DNA from: Holothuria scabra
Lineage: Eukaryota; Echinodermata; Holothuroidea; Aspidochirotida; Holothuriidae
Assembly: GCA_037179385.1 (NCBI GenBank)
Contig: CM074179.1
Coordinates: 73,522,719 to 73,586,718 of the forward strand
Reading direction: 5' to 3'
DNA length: 64,000 bases
Part shown: positions 63,367 through 64,000 of the stretch, one piece after another
How the letters are laid out: each line of letters starts with the position of its first letter
Numbering within the stretch: position 1 is the stretch's first letter
Notes under the pieces: model-generated
Databases searched by the model: none
What the model was told of the DNA's origin: nothing
What the model saw: the letters and a program-made list of their open reading frames with translations, nothing else
Position numbers and translations under genes: made by a program

Positions 63367-64000
63367 TCAATGGCAACTCGACATTTGGAAACCGTGGTCG
63401 TGTGATCCCTCCTGCATAAATATGCTACTGCCGATATTTCGTTTGTTTAATTTTAATCATCTGTCATGATCACATGGTCAATTCCTCAACAATTTAGAAT
63501 CATCCGTCATATCAACCAGCTAACCAATAGAAAAAGTCGAATGATCATGCCACGAAGAAGTCCGATGATACAATGCTGAAGGTTAAAACGGTATTTATTC
63601 ATCACCCCAGAGAGTTCCAATTCCCCCAACGTACTAACTTTTAGCGGGAACCTACCACAGCTATGCAAGTCATCCCTTCATCCAGACACAATCCAAGTAT
63701 ATAACTTCAGGATATATTCTCGTGAGAATGCAAGCAATAATGTGTAGGCCTAATCATAACATTTTCAGTACACACTTTGTAATGCAAGCTACACTTATTT
63801 TAAACTTGATGTCAATGTAAGAACTTCATCAATTGAAAAATTCCATTAGAGAACCTTAATGTTGTTTTGATTGATGAATGACTGCTTTAAAAGATAGTGT
63901 AACATGACAGCAAAGTGCCCTATCTTCACTTGGCAGTTAGCTATAGGGAGTGACCTTTCCTAAGTAAAGATCCGTCGGAACCATATCGATATCTTTAACG

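Larger units (their letters stand above)
59858..64000. other. 3' flank of deaminase copy 2
   Basis: No gene is recognised. The first 150 bp and 60700-62170 match the flank of copy 1. A poly-G run is at 60770. The TATAGACC MITE is at 63153-63366. The last ~200 bp show weak similarity to the sequence upstream of exon 1 in both copies. Confidence 0.5.

Overview
The window is nuclear DNA of a eukaryote, almost certainly an animal and probably a marine invertebrate. The genes are split into short exons with GT..AG introns. The rest is AT-rich sequence full of transposon remains: Penelope-like elements, hAT-type and other terminal-inverted-repeat elements, SINEs with tRNA and snRNA heads, (TA)n microsatellites and many poly-G/poly-C runs. 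There are no bacterial operons. I cannot name the species from sequence alone.

The only protein-coding genes I can support are two tandem copies, both on the + strand, of an adenosine-deaminase-domain gene of the ADAR/ADAD family (RNA adenosine deaminases and their relatives). Copy 1 has six recognisable exons between 4381 and 31338. Copy 2 has six matching exons between 46480 and 59857. The visible exons of each copy total 1116 nt (371 codons plus stop), with the same intron phases. Both keep the zinc/catalytic residues (His-Ala-Glu and two Cys). Copy 1 is open throughout. Copy 2 has one in-frame TAA in its first visible exon and is otherwise open. N-terminal exons (start codon, any dsRNA-binding domain) are not recognised.

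The genes lie in a larger tandem segmental duplication. Roughly 1-4560 aligns with 41545-46640, and about 36200-37810 with 60700-62170. The two units differ mainly in what has inserted. Copy 1 intron 2 is 16.5 kb against 1.1 kb in copy 2. It holds a 2.29 kb hAT element (7773-10059), a cluster of four Penelope-like fragments (12.8-18.5 kb) separated by (TA)n tracts, and a diverged ~290-bp satellite (18.8-21.2 kb). Copy 2 intron 4 is 6.6 kb against 1.8 kb and holds a U2-headed SINE, a palindromic hAT MITE and other repeats.

The region between the genes (31.3-46.5 kb) has a 2.5 kb inverted-repeat element (33357-35897). It contains a 65-bp tandem array and a concatenated set of SINE modules headed by the first 47 nt of U2 snRNA. 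After copy 2 (59.9-64 kb) there is duplicated flank and MITE sequence, with a weak hint that a third unit begins at the window edge.

The most interesting structures are: Penelope 3' ends that repeat the order GIY-YIG, hammerhead-ribozyme-like fold, (TA)n; the U2-headed SINE family, one copy with a perfect 18-bp target-site duplication next to a splice donor; and the tandem deaminase genes with an unusual PCGC motif. All alignments and counts were made by eye.
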